Notes: a model not told the origin generated them from the letters alone. A DNA stretch of 64,000 nucleotides from Hyalella azteca (GCF_000764305.2 NW_025937364.1:1-64000), one strand, 5' to 3'. Shown: positions 1 to 13,421, numbered from the stretch's first letter. Numbers and translations: made by a program.

Positions 1-3000
1 CACACTACACAAAGATCATCAATCATCAATGTTATATCATGTCAAACTGTCAAAGCACAGCACATTGTATGATTTGAAAACAAGATATTGGATATTTCAC
101 TAATATATTCAAATCCACAAAACAATTATGATATTTTCTAAATAAATTCTTTATATTCTATGTTTTTATTACTGCAAAATTGTGAGGTTAATTGCTAAAT
201 TATGAGAGAAAATTGTTAAAAAGGCATTCTAGTATAAAATTCATGCATCACCTTAGTTTACAGCAATTCATTTGACAATGTAGCGAGGGCCAGGCTGTAA
301 TATTGGCAGGAACTCGGCATTGCGCATCCTTGGACACTTCCCCAACCGGCAGACAGAAACTAGAAAATAGTAAAAATTTTAACAAATTAGGTAAAGTAAT
401 ACTGCAGAAATTCTCATAACAATTGAAAGCAATTAATGTTCTCGGCACAAAAGTTAATCATGGATTCTACTTCTAGTTGCACTTCCAGCCCAAATATAAT
501 TGTTCTGCAGTCTGAACGTTAGGGAACTAAGCAAACTATAGGTAGCCTTTACAATGTAAGTCTCAGTCACTTCCAGTAAAAGCATTGTGACTGAGGAACT
601 TTTTAGTAAAGTAAATTCAATTTATCTGAATAGTGAATACAAATAAAAATATAAACTGGCAGCATTCTATTTTCTTTTTTATGCTTCTGAATGGCTGATG
701 ATTTTCAATATGAAACTAGTTAGGAGTGCATTTGATACTAATAGACTATAGGACATTTAGACTGGTGCTGTAAAGGTGGAAATTTAAAATTAACAGTAGG
801 TAGGCCTACTAGGTAGTAAATCTCATAGCCTATGGTCTCCAAGAAATGAAAATGAACCTTTCTTATAAACATTGCTGATATTGATAGTTTCAGATCAACA
901 AGTGACCTAGCTGGATTGATTTTGAACAAATTAACCATCACTACAGTCTACATTTACATTCATATATGATATAAGAATGATTAATAAATAGAATGAAATG
1001 CAATTTGCATTATTTTTCACGTCAACAGATGATAAACTGACATGCATTTCTAGTAAAACTAGTAGTCTTACCTTCACTAGACGATAGATTCTGATGCCAT
1101 CAGTCCTACACTCTAATCTGCTTCAGATCTTCGAACTTAGGTAGTTCGGCGGGAGCCCGCCCATCCACCAATACTTCCAAGTTCAAGTAATACTGTGATT
1201 ACCGTCATTGTCAATTCTTACAGATAACATCTCCTTTCTAAGCATAATATATTTTTCTTGTAGTATACTAAGCATTGTGCTTGTTCCCATCGTTAACGAT
1301 GAACAACATTATGTATTATGCACTTGGTATCCACAAGCACTGCAACACGCCATGACGAAGAACGTCGTTTGTCTTGTCATTCGGCTGAGCATTTTCCCCT
1401 GGGCAGGGAAAAATCATGTTTCTCAAATTTCTAAAGCAGTCTTTCAGAATTTCCTTATTGAACTGAACAATTCATCAAAAAACTGTAAAAACTATTTGAC
1501 GTCTTTCCACACTTGGTAATTTTTTTAACTTATTGTCTGAACAAATCTTTAGAATATACTTCCGCATTCTGAAATTTTAAGGCAGATTTCAATTTTTTTA
1601 CCCCAATTCCTTCTCAAATTACGACTTGCGCCATAATCGATATTCTTTTGTTAATTAGACAATTTATGAAGAATAATAAAATTCCGAGCACTATTTAGAA
1701 AATCGATTTGACTGACTTTATGTCAAAATATTTTTAATAAATATTTCTTATCAATATTTATAGTTTATAGCCTGTTACGAACTGTTTGATTTATTTCAGG
1801 AAATCAAACAGTTTTTCAGGAGGAAGATGTTGATTGTACCTAGATGCAATATGGGATTTTATGCTAATCATTCCATATGGAATACCTCTCTTTACGTTAC
1901 AATTCTTTTAAAAACTCATCTACTGCTTTTCTATTCTTCGACAAGAAAATTTTTTTAATACATTTAGTCACCACCGTATAGTATGACATACAAATCGTGA
2001 GCAAGATAATGTGTGCTTCGCCATTGTTATGACGTATAGTTGCGATTTCAATAAACATAGTATACAAAACGTTTAAGTAAACTAGTTGTCAACATAGAAA
2101 CTCATTCGCTCTCCCACTTCTTACCAAACCCCAAATTCACCCCTATTGATATCCTGCCCTCAGCCTGCCTCGAAACGGACACAGACGGAAAGCCGTTGCC
2201 TATATATATGACGCTGTGGAATTCCAGCCAATATGCGGCTGCTCCCTGTCTCGATTTTTAACAAGGGACAGTTTCCTGAGATTCCTGCTGCAATGCTGCT
2301 GCTAAACTGTTCTTCTGCCGTGAACGGCGCAGAATGCGTCTCCGAAATTTAACTGGGTGTACCGCTATCGTCATTACGCGTTAGAGGCAGGCAAGCCTGG
2401 CTGGCTGGAGCGCTGCTTCCCTCAGTGCATACGGTACTCTCAATTTTGGTTAGAGCATTAACAATTTTAGCCTCTTGCATTAAAGGGTTTATCCTCTTGC
2501 TGCGCTCGCCCTCCCTCTCTACACCTTGCTGTCATGCCCATCCTGGCAGCTTCAATACAGCCAACTCAGTAACAATACTTTGTTGCGACCTATTTTAATT
2601 GAATAGTTCTCAAATTGTTCCATGTACATTTCACAATAAGTTACCACTGATATCTCATGGGAATTTATTTCTTAAGCGCCGGTGTGTTTATCACATTCAT
2701 TCCGGATAATCCCTGATCGAGGTGCCGTAGATTTCAACCAAAAGCATTCGCACGAAAATTAAAGAGATGAGCAGTTCAATTTATAATAAATTAATTTTTT
2801 ATAAATCACGTATTTTTGTCCATAGAAATATTTGTTTTTAAGTTTCAACCACATTCCGCATCTTTTTATTATATCCCAATAGGATAGGTACAAAGGCATA
2901 CGCGCTAGAATAACAAATGTGTATTTCAAATATCCATCAAAACCGCTTAGAAGCAGCTTGACATTCCAAATTTTAATACATACGTTATATAAACCGCTGC

Positions 3001-5850
3001 AACTTGAAAAGATTATCTCTAATGTAAATTTCATCAAATATTAAATGTAAGAAAGAGACGTGTCGAAGTTGGAATCAACGCTACTAGCTGTGTGCACCTT
3101 TATGCCGCAAGTTCACTAAAAGGGCTGCAATAATAATGGTTTGAAAGCATCTGTCATGAGTAAAATTACCTATTATACTTGATTAGTGACAGAACTCGGG
3201 TAATAGAATGTGAATTGACGCAATAATCTTATAAAAAATATACGTATGCATCAAAAATTACTCATAAAAGTACATTAACGTAAGTGTCAGTATTATATAC
3301 GACGGCACTCCCTCATGAGCTGTTTCAATGAGAGGTCAATTATATTTCGTCAGGCTCAACTTCATCATCCGCTCAGGCATGTTTAATGCTTGACTTAACG
3401 AAAAGTTATACAGATTTGCATCATCCATTTATTAATAAATGCCCCGTTTACGGGAAGATGTAAATACTCGAATTAAGGAGTTGATTCTCATCAGGGGGCA
3501 AATTTTATCAAAAGGAAACCGCACAGCTGTAATGAACCCGGTTAGAACTTTAACACTTTTTTCCAATAAAGTCTGCAGACCATTTTATGACCGCTGGGAT
3601 TTCCACCAAGCAAGGAGCACCGTTATATCTTTCTTGCCACAATTACGATGATGAAATTCTAGTCCTGCAAAAAAATTCTTTAACCCTTTTTTACAGAGAT
3701 TTAATTTAATTTTAATTTAAATAATATGAAATTTTAATAATATTTATTCATCTACACTAAGCCCCGTTTTAAGTATTTTATGTAGGAATATTTGAATCTA
3801 AATTTGTTTAAAATTTAGGGAAAACTTATGAAAGGCATCTAAAATATGTATTGTGTGCGTCAAAATGAACATATCGTTCTGAAACGTGCGCTCCGAGTTA
3901 GTTTATAGTCCATAACTTCTCCCCAGAGCAGTACATGGGAACGACCATGTTCCCCACGATACCAAGGAAGGCCACAAGAAACCACCCCAAAAATCTAGAA
4001 TATAATGTAACGGTGTTAGCTCGTAATCTTTCGTCCTACTCGTTTACGTTGTTTTGAAGTCCTCTATGATTTGGTTGCTTGATGCTCCGTGTCTGTAACT
4101 GGAGGTACGACGGAACATTATGTTTATTACATATATTCCTGCATTATGAAAGTATTATTTGTTTGTGGGTTCGTTTTTTGGTAGATTATTATCATAAAAC
4201 TTGTCTTAGATAATTTAATTTATAACTAATTTTACAGTGTTCTTCCTTTTCTGTTTACCTAAAATAAGTTAAATGTGACTTTATTCCTCCGTAGAGTTTT
4301 GTTAATATATGTTTCTTTGTGGCAACTCCATATAACGTGATGATAGCCTTGCGCTGGCTGAAATTAATTTAAGACGTAAATTTGTACACCTCTTCGTTTT
4401 TATATGTATCTGTACATTGAATTCATTCTTCTACTTTTTATAAAGAATTTTCCATTGTTATTTTACCAGCACAATATGAGGCATTTATGTTTTGTTTGAT
4501 CCTCTATATTAAATAAATGTTGAACTATGCATATTTATACAGCTCTCTGTGCAGTTTAATTTGAAGCTTCATAAATTCATTTATTCTCAAAGGAGTTTTA
4601 TAAGGCATTCCCATCAGGATGAAACAATTGAACGTAGATATTTGTTGTACACTTGCTCTCTAGCTCTATAGGTTGTTCCTCATTTGAGCAAGCAAAACAA
4701 TTCTGAACATTACGCTATTTCCCCCCCACCAAAAAAAAAAAATAATAATAATCGTTTGCGCCAATAAAGTCTAAATGTCTCTTTGTTGCACACTAGACGA
4801 TGAACAAAATGTTTCCTGGGCGAAAGCACGGGACTGCTATTCTTCTCAATACTTGTTCGATTATTAAATATCTCTCTTTCAATGAAAGTCTAAATTGTGG
4901 TGTCATGGTTTGCTTCGATATGAATTATGAAATATCTGAATGCTTAGCTTAGGTTTCATTGACTATTGTTGCGTTTTTCTCAATAGCGTTTGCATATTTG
5001 CATCCCAAAATTAATTATATTGGCGTATGAAGCTAAGCCCGCTTTTTGAATCTCATGTTAGATTTAACTACGTCGTATTTCACGTATTTTTCTTCAGTTC
5101 GAGGCTAAAGAGGTTATGAAACCTTGCCATGCCGATGCAATGCACTCGTTGTTGTGCTTGGCGTAGAGTGATGTTCTTGTTTCGAGTGCGACGCGGTCTT
5201 ACCGCTGGAAAATGCGGATGTAGTGGCTAGCGTCATTTAAATTAATGTGATGTCTGGAATTCATAATGCTTCTGGTCCACCATGAGTACAGTTGTGTGCG
5301 TGTTTGAGGCTTTTAGCAAGCGGTGTAAGCCGCAATTGAAATTGTTATTTTTAATGAAATGAAAAGTCATAACTTATCATATTATTTCGTTTTTTTAAAT
5401 GCTACTATATCTTTATTAGGTTATATCTGTACATTACATATAAATGCAATTCCATGCGCGCTATGCATAGTTTTATTGATTGGCTAAAAGTGACAGAAAC
5501 ACGACTAATTTTCGAAGCTCTCGTTGAGGTATGATTTTTCAACTGCCTGCGTAACATCTAAATCCATGAAGGATAATAACCATTATTCTTTCAGGACTGT
5601 TATGCTGATTGTTGCTTTCTGCTGGAACTTTGCGAACTAGAAATACTTCTAGAACATGAATCGAACTTGGCTCCTTATTCATATTATGCGTGCTAGATTT
5701 TGATGTTTGTTTTATAGTGATATACTTCTACTGATATCATGAGAATATCGTTTTAGTGTATTGAGTAATTCATTTTGTTATTGTTGGGCTTGTATAGGGG
5801 CAATAAACCAGTGACAATCAAGCCTGTCTCGGCGTTACAAGCCATCATGT
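1..5850. other. No gene seen; 5' flank or upstream intron
   Basis: AT-rich sequence with only short chance reading frames. A more GC-rich patch at about 2090-2570 contains TATATATA at 2201-2208 and a 39-codon frame at 2233-2352, but no initiator or splice context makes it a convincing gene. A C-run followed by an A-run and (AAT)n lies near 4721-4752. The missing first exon or exons of the demethylase could lie here or before the window; I found no matching stretch. Confidence 0.5.
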
Positions 5851-6177
5851 CTAGGAATCCTTTTGGGACGGTGCGGTCATGATCATGTCGTCCGCACTTG
5901 CATTTATGGGCGCGCACATTGAGGGGCGTGTTGGCGCTGAGCACGGAGCTGGGGTAGCATGTGTGTTGCGCACGACGATCGTCTTATCTTTATCGGGCTC
6001 ACAAGAACCCTCAGCATGGCATTCCATTTACGGTTGTGGTCTCCTGATCCCTCGACAATAATTGTTCGAGCGCTGCAAAGCCTTCCTTAGCTTTCCTGCT
6101 AGACTGCTTCCTATAGTAGAAGCACTCATCCAGTGCAAGTCCGTGGCAGAAAACTTTAGCATTGCTAAACCTCTCAT
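5851..6177 (-). pseudogene. Decayed coding-like stretch, unrecognised
   Basis: Read on the - strand, an ATG at 6177 opens 49 codons, stops at TAA (6028-6030), and continues in the same frame with ATG directly after the stop for 58 codons to TAG at 5851. The two halves together give 107 sense codons with balanced, protein-like composition and frequent G or C in third positions, for example the run KTIVVRNTHATPAP in the second half. Neither half is long enough to stand out alone. TATATAG precedes the first ATG. I do not recognise the protein. It may be a nonsense-mutated copy of a gene or transposon ORF, or two chance frames that abut. Confidence 0.3.
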
Positions 6178-9163
6178 GGTACTATATAGACTTGTGAAAT
6201 TTTATTATTCGTAAATTAAAAACGTGTTTCAAATAGTTGCTTTTAACAGAAGCTTCCTTCATATTTGTTCAATTTTCCACGTCGCAATGACTAAAATTAT
6301 TAATCCATTCCATCGACTTGATAGTTAAATTATTTCATATCTAAATAGTCTTCTATGACGACTTCCACTTAATTTTGTAGATTGCTCGTTTGTCATTTCC
6401 ATCGCTTTAATGACGCTGTAATTCTTACTTGCTCTGACATACAAGTAATGTGATCGCTTCAGTTTCCAATCCAGATAAGTTTTGTTCTATAGGCCGATTT
6501 TAAAAATGTATCATTTTACATTTCGTATCTGTAGTGTGAACGCATTGCTCTCTTTGACTCAGAAGCTTGCCGATGCTCTGGAAGATCACCGGGGTGCAAA
6601 TTTTACCGTATGCTTGTTATGCGCGTCTATGACTAACGCGAGAGACTGCGGTGCGCGACGTTGTTGTGTGGCATGCCCTCCCTCTCAGCTCCCCTTTAGG
6701 CTCCTTGCTTCCCTCGTGACATTTGTCTCTTCACTGCTGCTGAGAACTCACCAACTCGTCTCATCATCTCACTTTCTATCGTAATTTTATAAGTATTTTT
6801 TCATTGGTCAATGGCCAAAATTTTACGTTAGTTGGTTGTAAGCTGGAATATTTGATTATATGGAGCTCTTGCCTCCATTCTAGTGTTAGATGCATGTGTA
6901 ATATTGTCACTCCACGGATTCAAAACTCATTGTTACCATACATAAAATATGCTATAAAGACACTCATCGGCGTGACTGCAATGATGAAAGGAAATTGTGT
7001 ATCATGATTGTATATGAGGCGTGTCCGGTTTACTTTTTTCCGAATTCTTACTGACTGCCAAACTTACTTCGTGTGATTATGGACAGATTTCTCTCGCTCA
7101 GGTCATGTTTTTTCACCACGCATCAAATGTGGTGAATCACGCTCATGGAAATATTTTCCGGCAGGTTTTGATCTATTGAAGCTACATGGTAATAATTGTC
7201 TTGTCATGTTTTTTTTTTTTTTGCTGGTTGTCGCAAGAACTGAGTATTGGGGGACTGAGTTGCCTCCATATTTTTGAGGCAACAATTTGAATGGTGAATT
7301 TATGTCATGTGCAATTACTCTTGCCACGTTCTAATAGCGAGACTAGTTTGAAAAACCCCGACGTTTTTCTATAGTGTGATTCGGAAACGATTTCGATTTT
7401 TTTAATTTTATTAGTTACAGCAAAAAGGTTATTTTCCATAATTACATCAGAGTTTTGGGTGATTAATTTTTTCAGAGAAGAAAACAAGCTGTCTGTACTA
7501 TCCCGGCTTAAAAATCTATCTAGCAGCTTGATGTCTCACAATCATCCAGAAACTTGTATCACAGAACGCGAATCACGTGCTGTGAGCCACAATGACCGCA
7601 AAAATATGGCACGATCAGCCAACGTATGCGTACTCTATATAACCACTCTTCACTGCAGAAAAGACGCGCGTGACTGGCTTACACCATGCGTGTTGTGTTG
7701 GGCTGTCTTGGTGTAATTTTTATCCTGTCACGCAGTGATCATCTTGTGGTCATTATGGCTGGAGTTCTCTGGAACTCGCAATTGTATCGTCCCTAAACGC
7801 GGATCTCTATATTTCATACATGAAGACATAGAAATTTATATTAATATTTGTGTTACGGTCTTCTCATTAGCCCGTGTTATACACAAATTGTTTACATTTT
7901 ACATTTTTTTAAATATTCTAGCAGGTTAGCAATGACTACCAAACCTCACACTCAGAAAATGGAATGTATCATATTGTCAAAACAGTGACACTTTCTCGCC
8001 ATTTTTTTCCTGAAAACGACTGGGCTTGAATGACCCTCAAAGGGCAAAATGTACATCGCTATTTTGACAAGGTCTCACTCCTATCTGCGTGAACTCTTTT
8101 GAGGTCCACTCACTGGGTTCTTAAAAAAGGTGTTTCAAATCGATGGTTGCAAATGCATGAGCTGTTTGTTGAGTGCCCTGTAAATGTATCGATCTATTTA
8201 CCTGTGATACGGGCCTCCTCCACTTTAGCTGTCGTTTTTTAGCCACCGCCAACACGTGTGCTCTCTCGTGAACTCAGCATATTTGTTTCTTGACTGATAT
8301 TTTTATACGAAATGTCCACACGTGAGAGTTACCCTCTTCGATCGGGCGAAATTTTTACCAGTACGAGGTAGTATTCAAAGTTCCTGAGTTTCTATTAATA
8401 TTCGATAGAGCGAACGTTTTTTGCAAATTCAACTTGCTCAATTTAATAATTAGTCTATTACAATAATTTGAACGTTTTTTAATGCTGTATAAAATTGATC
8501 AAAATACAATACATGTATATTTTGGTCATTTTTTATTCTATGACTTTTCCTGCAGAAATATTTCGAACATCATAGTGATTTACACTGACAAGGTAACTTT
8601 TCGTTGACACAGATATAACTAGAGGTCGGAGCCAAATAACGTTATAACCGAGTGAGCCTCAGTGTAAGTTTCCATTATTGTTCCAGTTTTGGCGACTGAA
8701 TTTATACCCAAGATCACGCATATGAGCAGATTTGAATGTATTCGTAATTTTGCCCAGCTGCACCTATCGACAGAGAGCAGGTGTAAAATAGCAAATGTAA
8801 CACAACAAACCGATGTCTTGCACGTTAAATTGATTCACTTACGTCTGCTCTATATATACCTCAACGGCCCTGGCAGAATTATTCGGTTCTCGCACCAAAG
8901 CTTTACACAGATTATGAGTTTTCGTAGACTTTTTTCCATATCGGCTGTTCATATTGATCCACTAGGTAATTTGGTTATTTGCAGTTTCGTATTATAGTGT
9001 AGTGTTTCGAAATTAGTGTAGTGTTTAATGATAAAATATCAAATCACACACACGAGAAAATAGATTTTTTGTCTGTTCATGTATAACAAGATCAGGGATA
9101 AATTTTATTGGAAGTTTCAAAGATTGTTGTCATATATGAGTTAACTAGGCATGGCGTGTATAA
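6178..9163. other. No gene seen
   Basis: AT-rich non-coding sequence. Frames of 60-100 codons at 6482-6784 and 8689-8997 have the Cys/Phe/Ile/Leu-heavy composition of chance translation and no splice sites or domain match. No element boundaries are visible. Confidence 0.5.
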
Positions 9164-9374
9164 AACACTATTGAACACTTTCAAATAGTGTTCAACAGTG
9201 TTCAATAGAGTTCAATAGCCACTATTGAACACTTTCAAATAGTGTTCAACAGTGTTCAATAGAGTTCAATAGTCACTATTGAGCACTTTCAAATAGTGTT
9301 CAACAGTGTTCAATAGAGTTCAATAGTCACTATTGAACACTATTGAACACTTTCAAATAGTGTTCAATAGTGTT
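9164..9374. repeat. 54-bp tandem repeat with self-complementary units
   Basis: About four copies of a 54-bp unit begin at 9166, 9220, 9274 and 9328 and are nearly identical. Each unit contains CACTATTGAA and, a few bases on, close matches to its complement such as TTCAATAGTG, so single strands would fold into repeated hairpins. Inside the unit a 10-bp motif (AGTGTTCAAT, AGAGTTCAAT) is repeated, so the 54-bp unit itself grew from a shorter repeat. The last copy has an extra CACTATTGAA and then decays. Confidence 0.95.
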
Positions 9375-9394
9375 ATAATTCTTTCTTCGCTCAC

Positions 9395-9553
9395 CTGGGG
9401 GCATAAATTATTGTACTTGAATCGCTTCTTCGCCTGCACAGGAGATGAGGACTTCGTTTGACTGGGCAAAAACATGTAGGAACCAAATTTTTTTGTTAAT
9501 TTTAAGGTCTTTACGTTGCATTGAAAGAGTGGTTTTACTTTTGATAGGGCATT
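9395..9553 (-). other. Possible coding exon of unknown gene
   Basis: On the - strand an open frame of about 50 codons has lysine-rich, protein-like composition (for example KVKPLFQCNVKTLKLTKKFG). It runs into CAG|GTGAGC, a strong 5' splice site, with the exon edge at 9395. No good acceptor or start is visible at the upstream end, the family is unrecognised, and the frame runs on past the donor for a few codons. It may be a transposon ORF remnant or chance. The 54-bp repeat array begins about 20 bp beyond the donor. Confidence 0.2.
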
Positions 9554-12500
9554 TGTCACATTATCGTATTATTGATCTTTAGAACAATATGCTTATTGCG
9601 TACTATCAGGTTTTTATTATTCGCACAAAAAAGGCTGTCAATTGCATTTTAAGTCCGTATTTGAGCAACGGAAGCACAATGCGCGCAACAAGGCTCACGC
9701 ATAACGCACCGGCGACGTATTGGTTCTATATGCTAAAAGCTAAATAATTAGGGCGCTCGCTTGTTCACTGCTCCAGCGAACAACCAACTGCTCCTTCCCT
9801 CCATCCAGAGTTCTTCCAAGTCTTTGGCCAGCGCCGCGACGGCCGACTTTACTACACCGAGCTGCGAGAATGGCCTGTCGATAGAACTTTTAATCATTAC
9901 ATTGTGCTGCCGGCAGCTAATTAAAATGAGAATAGCTAGACTTGCTTTGTTCAGCAAGGGCTAAGCCAGAAACCGCCTTCTACGAATTACATGCAGCTAC
10001 ACATTTCCTGGTGCTTCTTGTATGGTTAGAGCGTTCGCCTGGAAGGATTTGTCTGTGTTAACTGCTAAACCACAGTAATTTTCATTTTATTTATGTTTCT
10101 ATTTTACCGACGATTTCAAAGTCAATTGAGGAGTTTCTGTTAGCGTAAATTAGATTAATAGCAGCTGATGTCTTCACGAGTTCTCTAAAATTTATTTCAT
10201 AACTTCAATAGCACACTTTTTAAAGTGTGTTATTCATTTTTTATTATAAACAAAGTGAATGACTTTCATTGAAACCTATGAGTTATTCTCCTTATTTATG
10301 TTGGGTGTAACAGGATTCTTCTGAACTCTACCTCCTTACTATTCTTGTACTCAGCCACAAACCTGAAATCTTTACGTTCATATTATTTTTTTTCTTGAAC
10401 CACATGATACACTTAAGAAAAAAATTTCATCGACTAAAATAATTTTTATTCATGTTCTGATGCATATATTTGTTAAATGCGCTAATGACGAATGAACTTA
10501 CACATATGTGCGCTAGATGAAGGATGAACTTTTGATGGATATTACCTGCAATAATTAAGCGATGAGCCAATGGCACCGACGCACTTGCAGCTTACGCAGT
10601 AATAATTTATTTGCTTCTGCCTACAGTTACAATGAATTGATTTTTTTTATCTTTTCAGCCGTTTTACGCACCTGTTATAAAGTGCGATTAGAAATACGAT
10701 TTAATCATACAAATGAAGCGATTTCCATGGATGATTCATGATGAACGGACGACGTGTTCAATTCAATGCATACCGTTCATTCATTGTTGAAAAGTTTTTG
10801 TTATTAGCAAGTTAGTTTACTAGAGTTGCTTGAAAATGATCATGGAATATAGAGATAACAATAAAGAGCTCGGATTTTTTACCGTCATAAATGCCGTCAA
10901 TTTATGCCAAAATGGCTAGCGCCGCTGCTTGCATCATGGGAACGCGATTCTAGCCGCGTCAATCAGCTGATTTCGGCTTCGTATATGATGAAATTCCATT
11001 CTCTCACTCGCATGATAATGCTTTCTAGATTCATTCTTCGTCGCATGTGTTAATATTTGTCATTCTCATTAGATTGGAATAAAACCCGATCACATAGGAA
11101 CTTTTTAATCATTGAAATGATATATCAATGTGTAGGATTTTTCCATTGCACGACGTGAACGCTGCCGCCGTCCAAACGTTGCTTGAGGCCATCGATGCCA
11201 TCTTCAGAATGAGCCTCAGTGTTGCCAATTTTGCTATTTTCCCGCTAGTTCTAGCGTATTTTCAACAGATTCAGCGGGCAAAAGTGCATGTAAAATGTAG
11301 GCAAAACGATCTTTCTAGCCTCAAAATTTGAATATTTAGTCTATTTTTGCTCGATAATGCCAGGTTTTAGCTTTAAAGTCATCGAAAGAGTTGGCAACAC
11401 TGGTGAGCCCTAAAACTTTTTTGTTTCTCTATGGCAGCCCTAGCACTTTCTTATACCGCTCAATTTTGTTGCCATGTCCACATGTCACAAATCGTTCCCA
11501 ACACCCTCCAATCAACTTAATACAAAATGTTAGTATATTTTTAAATGATATACTACTCAAAAGTTTGAAGCTCATGACATGTGGTCTTAGGCATTTTTAT
11601 TTTTTCACTTATTCCTAATCTTTTCATTAAGCGGATGGAGATTAAAGTAGATATCTTTATATACTATTGTGTTTACTTGCAACATTTATTTTTTGTTTGT
11701 TGCGACTGGGCTGTGCTTCTGACGAGGGCGTGTCTACCAGAGGGAGGAGCTTACTCCTAACTACTCCTTTGCTCCCTGCTCTCGCTTCTTATGAGGAATA
11801 ACAACTTACAAGTTGTTGGTAAAAGCTCTAATATAATATTCATACAAATTAATAATAGATGGTATCAGTGACTGAATTTTATTGTGAGATTCCCTGCAGA
11901 ATCATGATGTAGGAGTAAATACGTAAAATAAACTTGTAAGACGTTGGCCGATGGGCGTGGCATGGCAGGAAGCCAGAGAGTGGCGCCATCTATGGGTGGA
12001 TTTGAACTCTCCGCTTCATATTCTTACTATAATTTTTGCCCACAGAATGTAACGAATGTGTTCGTAAACAAGGTTTTATGAGGGGAAGCATGGTATCATC
12101 CTAATTTACGCGCATGCCATGCATTGTGCTTCCGTTGCTTGGTCAGTTTAACGTTGCTTATTCCTGGAGCTACGCACTTTCTGCTTCGTTCGTAGCTAAC
12201 GTTCTACTTCTACCTAGTCCGACACTGCGATGGTCACCTATTGCGGTCCCGTGCGGGTGTTTTTATACTAGTGGAATACGATTGAAAATGAAAGATTCTA
12301 GCAATTCAAGTTATCATTTAAATCCAATGAAAACTCGTTTTTATTCCGCAAAAGAAAGAAAATGTACTTTATATTTCGACTGTTTTTTCGCGTAAGTTGA
12401 CACACACTGGCCATATGACTGAATATTCATTGTTATCTTGTAAATGTTTGCAAATAATTTGGTAACTTAGTAAATAGTTAGCGATGTCCGAGTACACGGT

Positions 12501-13205
12501 GGGCAGATATTTAATGGTGTGGAAGTTGCAATATTAGCGGAGTGGGTAGCAGGCGCTTGCGATTTGGTCGATGGTTTTCGGCGCTGGCGTGATGGTCTAT
12601 ATCTGCGACGCTATCTCTGGCGATGTGCTCTGTGGCTGTGCTATCTATGGAAATACATCCAGATAAGAGTCCAATATATGAGAATGCTCAGGGAGATACC
12701 AGGCTCTATGCACGCTCTTGTATGTGATCTATTCTCGAATAAATATAAGGCTTAGACAGCTCCGATTTGCAGCTCAAGAATGCGCCGAGGTTTGTTCACT
12801 CTTTTCAAGACACAGGCAAACGGGGCAGGAATTTTTTTCATACATCTTGGCCGAGGAAAGTTCGCTAGTTATTTACCCGGACGTTATGTGATAATCAACT
12901 TATACTGATGAAAAACCGACCAGAATGAATTGCTGATTCGCATAGCTCATTGGGTCGGAGTTTATGTCAACTACATTTGGGGTGAGTTAAAGCAATAGCT
13001 CGCACCCTTGCTCCATATAGACTCTACAAACATTACCCAGGACTTGACTTAAAAATTAAATCTTCAACAATAATGTTGAAGCTATGCTGTAAGAAAAACC
13101 CATACTCACTGACGTTACTGGACTCCTAAAACAATATCATCAGAATGACTATCTCACCATTCAACTAATTCTTTAAAAGTCATTAGGTTATTCATTCATT
13201 ATTAT
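9554..13205. other. No gene supported; 5' flank or upstream intron
   Basis: Mostly AT-rich. A short GC-richer patch at 9748-9964 is open on both strands, so coding on either cannot be argued from composition. A start-like AAAATGGC at about 10909-10916 opens only 13 codons. A frame at 12519-12755 includes a Trp/Arg-rich stretch faintly like the WRAG motif of KDM3 N-termini but lacks usable splice sites. Nothing here is accepted as an exon. Confidence 0.45.
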
Positions 13206-13360
13206 CGCATTTTCTCATTTATGGAAAAAATGCACTATTGTGCTCGCCATGTCCGTCCGTCCGTCTGTCTGTCTGTCCGTCTGTCCGTCCGTGACTTCAA
13301 GTTTTCGTCGACGAGAAATGCGCTCTCTGTCACTCACTGCAGTGAGTACTGAGTTATATT
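13206..13360 (+). mobile_element. (GTCY)n foldback element, copy 1
   Basis: About 150 bp. The left end has CGCATTTTCTCATTTATGG, then ATGCACTATTGTGCTCG, then a GTCC/GTCT tetranucleotide run (13251-13293). The right arm has GTCGACGAGAAATGCGCT, complementary to the left end, followed by a perfect 16-base palindrome ACTCACTGCAGTGAGT at 13332-13347 and GAGTTATATT. Copies at 15660 and 62202 share the same order of parts. An internal GTCY microsatellite, subterminal inverted repeats and a 3' palindrome are hallmarks of Helentron-associated interspersed elements (DINE-1/mini-me type). That assignment is inference; the repeat family itself is directly visible. It ends about 60 bp before exon 1 of the demethylase. 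Confidence 0.8.
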
Positions 13361-13421
13361 ATTTATTGCAACGCTGGTGTCTGAGTTGATATGATTGTTT
13401 AACTGTGATGCCATGTTTCAG

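Noticed and set aside
9748..9964. GC-rich patch open on both strands
   Set aside because: Both strands give plausible-looking frames, so composition cannot support either, and no family is recognised.
9990..10075. GGTTAGAGCGTTCGCC, like a tRNA D-arm
   Set aside because: No matching A-box register, no B box and no acceptor-stem pairing; not a tRNA gene.
10909..10955. ATGGCTAGCGCC in good start context, resembling the Ala-rich start of KDM3B
   Set aside because: It stops after 13 codons with no donor before the stop; Ala-rich starts are common by chance.
12519..12755. Frame with a Trp/Arg-rich stretch like the WRAG motif of KDM3 N-termini, considered as the missing upstream exon
   Set aside because: No acceptor or donor in the right phase, similarity limited to a few Trp/Arg residues, and the stretch is locally repetitive.
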